Of a stretch of 6,235 nucleotides of DNA, positions 5,181 to 6,235 are shown piece by piece. The stretch lies in assembly GCA_900550505.1 (NCBI GenBank), contig URSI01000075.1, forward strand, positions 1-6,235. The letters are read 5' to 3'. Positions within the stretch are counted from its first letter, which is position 1. Every line of letters starts with the position of its first letter. The notes below the pieces were generated by a model that did not search any database, was not told the origin of the DNA, and saw only the letters and a list, made by a program, of their open reading frames with translations. A program made the position numbers and the translations under genes. The DNA is from an uncultured Eubacteriales bacterium (GTDB lineage: Bacteria > Bacillota > Clostridia > Oscillospirales > CAG-382).

Positions 5181-5241
5181 CTGTTCCAAAGACAGCAGGT
5201 ATGTTTCATGTAAAGGCTTGTTGCCGCCTGCCGAGGAAGAG
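5181..5241 (+). promoter_or_regulatory. Ribosomal protein L10 leader
   Basis: GCAGG (5195-5199) pairs with CCTGC (5227-5231), flanked by AAAGACA on the 5' side and CGAGGAAG on the 3' side. TTCC (5184-5187) pairs with GGAA (5235-5238), with CT/AG extending it past a mismatch. The GACAGCAGG ... CCTGCCGAGG pair is the recognisable core of the Firmicutes L10 leader, whose internal loop (kink-turn-like) is bound by the L10-(L12)4 complex. The apical part contains AGGCTTG (5214-5220). Together with the downstream terminator it should form a feedback switch, as described for the Bacillus subtilis rplJL operon. Confidence 0.82.
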
Positions 5242-5270
5242 AGTACAAGATCACGATGTGCGAATGTGTG

Positions 5271-5300
5271 CTCCTCCGCGGTTGTGCGGAGGAGTTTTTT
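5271..5300 (+). terminator. Attenuator terminator in the rplJ leader
   Basis: CTCCTCCGC (5271-5279) pairs with GCGGAGGAG (5286-5294) as a perfect 9-bp GC-rich stem with a 6-nt loop, followed directly by T6 (5295-5300). It lies 31 nt before the rplJ start codon, inside the transcript, so it can only make sense as a conditional terminator or attenuator. GAGGA at 5233-5237 in the L10 leader can pair with TCCTC at 5272-5276, offering an alternative antiterminator. Confidence 0.9.
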
Positions 5301-5330
5301 CATGCTTCATAGATCACAGGAGGTGACTAA

Positions 5331-5858
5331 ATGCCTAGCGCAAAGATTCTTGAACAAAAGCAGGCGATAGTCGCTGCTCTCGCCGAGCAGATGAAAAACG
5401 CCGGCTCAGGTGTACTTGTTGATTATCAGGGCATTACGGTCGAAGAGGACACGGCTCTCAGAGCCGAGCTGCGCAAGAACAATGTCCACTACGCGGTAAT
5501 CAAAAATACACTCGCCTCCAAGGCTTGTGATATCGCAGGATTCACGGGACTGAAGGATGTGCTCACCGGCATGACTGCGCTCGCGGTCAGCGACGATCCC
5601 GTCGCACCGGCAAAAGTGCTCTCCGAGTATGCGGAAAAGCACGAAAACTTTAAGATCAAGGGCGGATTTGTTGACGGAGAGGTCATAGACCTTGCCGCGA
5701 TAGACCGTCTGGCCAAGCTTCCCAGCAAGGAAACGCTCGTTGCAAAGATGCTCGGCTCACTCAACGCGCCCGCTTCCGGGCTCGTTACCGTACTCAACGG
5801 CAGCATGAGAGGTCTGGTCGTTGCCTTAAAAGCGATCGCAGACAAGCAGGGCGCCTGA
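5331..5858 (+). CDS. rplJ: 50S ribosomal protein L10
   Basis: A 175-aa protein of typical clostridial L10 length. The N-terminal rRNA-binding domain shows KQAIVAALAEQMKNA, VLVDYQGITVEED (28-40), LRKNNVHYAVIKNTLA (47-62) and FKIKGGFVDGEVID (107-120). It then has the family block LAKLPSKETLVAKMLG (127-142), and the C-terminal helix ending VALKAIADKQGA binds L7/L12 dimers. L10 anchors the stalk that recruits translational GTPases. The Shine-Dalgarno AGGAGGTGA (5318-5326) is an almost full-length match to the 16S tail, 4 nt from the ATG, indicating strong translation. The L10 product is the likely ligand of its own leader just upstream. rplL follows after 43 nt. Confidence 0.97.
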   Translation: MPSAKILEQKQAIVAALAEQMKNAGSGVLVDYQGITVEEDTALRAELRKNNVHYAVIKNTLASKACDIAGFTGLKDVLTGMTALAVSDDPVAPAKVLSEYAEKHENFKIKGGFVDGEVIDLAAIDRLAKLPSKETLVAKMLGSLNAPASGLVTVLNGSMRGLVVALKAIADKQGA

Positions 5859-5901
5859 GCCCGGGCAAAAAACACTATCATTTTTTGGAGGAACAATTAA
5901 A

Positions 5902-6235
5902 ATGGCAAGCGAAAAGATCAATGCTCTTGTAGAAGAGATCAAAGCTCTCACAGTTCTTGAAGTTTCCGAGCTCGTTAAGGAGCTTGAGGAAGTATTCGGC
6001 GTCAGCGCAGCTGCTCCCGTAGCTGTTGCCGCCGCTCCCGCAGCAGGTGCCGCAGCTGCTCCCGTAGCTGAAGAGAAGACCGAGTTTGACGTCATCCTCT
6101 CCGGATTCGGCGACAAGAAGCTCGACGTCATCAAAGTCGTCCGCACCATCACCGGTCTTGGTCTGAAGGAAGCCAAGGACCTTGTCGAAGCAGTTCCGAA
6201 GGCTCTCAAAGAGGGTGTCTCCAAGGACGAAGCCG
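5902..6235 (+). CDS. rplL: 50S ribosomal protein L7/L12 (3' end cut by window)
   Basis: The first 111 codons are present and the frame is open to the window end; the family is usually about 120-125 aa, so only the last few residues are missing. The N-terminal dimerisation domain (1-33) reads ASEKINALVEEIKALTVLE and ELEEVFGVSAAAP. An Ala/Pro/Val-rich hinge spans about 35-57. The C-terminal factor-binding domain starts EKTEFDVIL and includes KKLDVIKVVRTITGLGLKEA (72-91) and KDLVEAVP. L7/L12 is the multi-copy stalk protein that contacts EF-Tu, EF-G and IF2. The start is preceded by GGAGG at 5887-5891 at a slightly long 10-nt spacing. All five Ile codons seen are ATC, unlike rplK, consistent with very high expression. 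Confidence 0.97.
   Translation, partial: MASEKINALVEEIKALTVLEVSELVKELEEVFGVSAAAPVAVAAAPAAGAAAAPVAEEKTEFDVILSGFGDKKLDVIKVVRTITGLGLKEAKDLVEAVPKALKEGVSKDEA
6006..6070 (+). repeat. 20-bp direct repeat in the L7/L12 hinge
   Basis: Bases 6006-6025 and 6051-6070 are identical over 20 bp (beginning CGCAGCTGCT) and their starts are 45 bp apart, a multiple of three. Each copy encodes AAAPVA in the rplL frame, so the repeats lie in the flexible hinge and recombination between them would delete 15 residues in frame. Confidence 0.9.

Overview
The window is a 6.2 kb, all-plus-strand stretch of bacterial chromosome with moderate GC. It looks like a Clostridia-type Firmicute, possibly of the Oscillospiraceae/Ruminococcaceae kind. 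The reasons are the order rpmG-secE-nusG-rplK-rplA-rplJ-rplL, a C+ (zinc-ribbon) L33 beside a one-helix SecE, strong GGAGG ribosome binding sites, consensus TTGACA-N17-TATAAT promoters, a Firmicutes-style L10 leader with an attenuator, and a formate-tetrahydrofolate ligase tail. The exact genus cannot be read from the sequence.

Region 1 (1-1732) is a tightly packed operon-like run. It holds the last 48 codons of fhs (one-carbon metabolism), then tsaE and tsaB (tRNA t6A37 synthesis) and rpiB (pentose phosphate isomerase). tsaE starts 1 nt after the fhs stop, and tsaB and rpiB overlap by 4 bases. The run ends in a weak hairpin plus T5.

Region 2 (1817-2710) is one unrecognised integral membrane protein of 297 aa with about six hydrophobic segments. 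Behind it lies a compact element in which a 10-bp, T7-tailed terminator hairpin shares sequence with the start site of the next promoter.

Region 3 (2748-5106) is the rpmG-secE-nusG-rplK-rplA transcription unit: ribosomal protein L33, the SecE translocon subunit, the NusG elongation factor, and ribosomal proteins L11 and L1. It is driven by a near-consensus promoter with a 115-nt leader. A long hairpin and an L1-target-like asymmetric stem-loop lie between nusG and rplK, suggesting autogenous control by L1.

Region 4 (5137-6235) is the rplJ-rplL stalk unit. It has a perfect consensus promoter, an L10 leader, a 9-bp terminator acting as attenuator, rplJ, and rplL cut off by the window end.

Most of the window is conserved housekeeping sequence, and I see no mobile element, CRISPR array, tRNA or rRNA gene. 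The parts most worth a second look are the overlapping terminator/promoter, the two ribosomal-protein leaders, unusual substitutions in the thiostrepton-site region of L11, and the unknown membrane protein. No gene-free stretch exceeds 300 bases; the longest are 5107-5330 and 2711-2897, both filled by regulatory elements.
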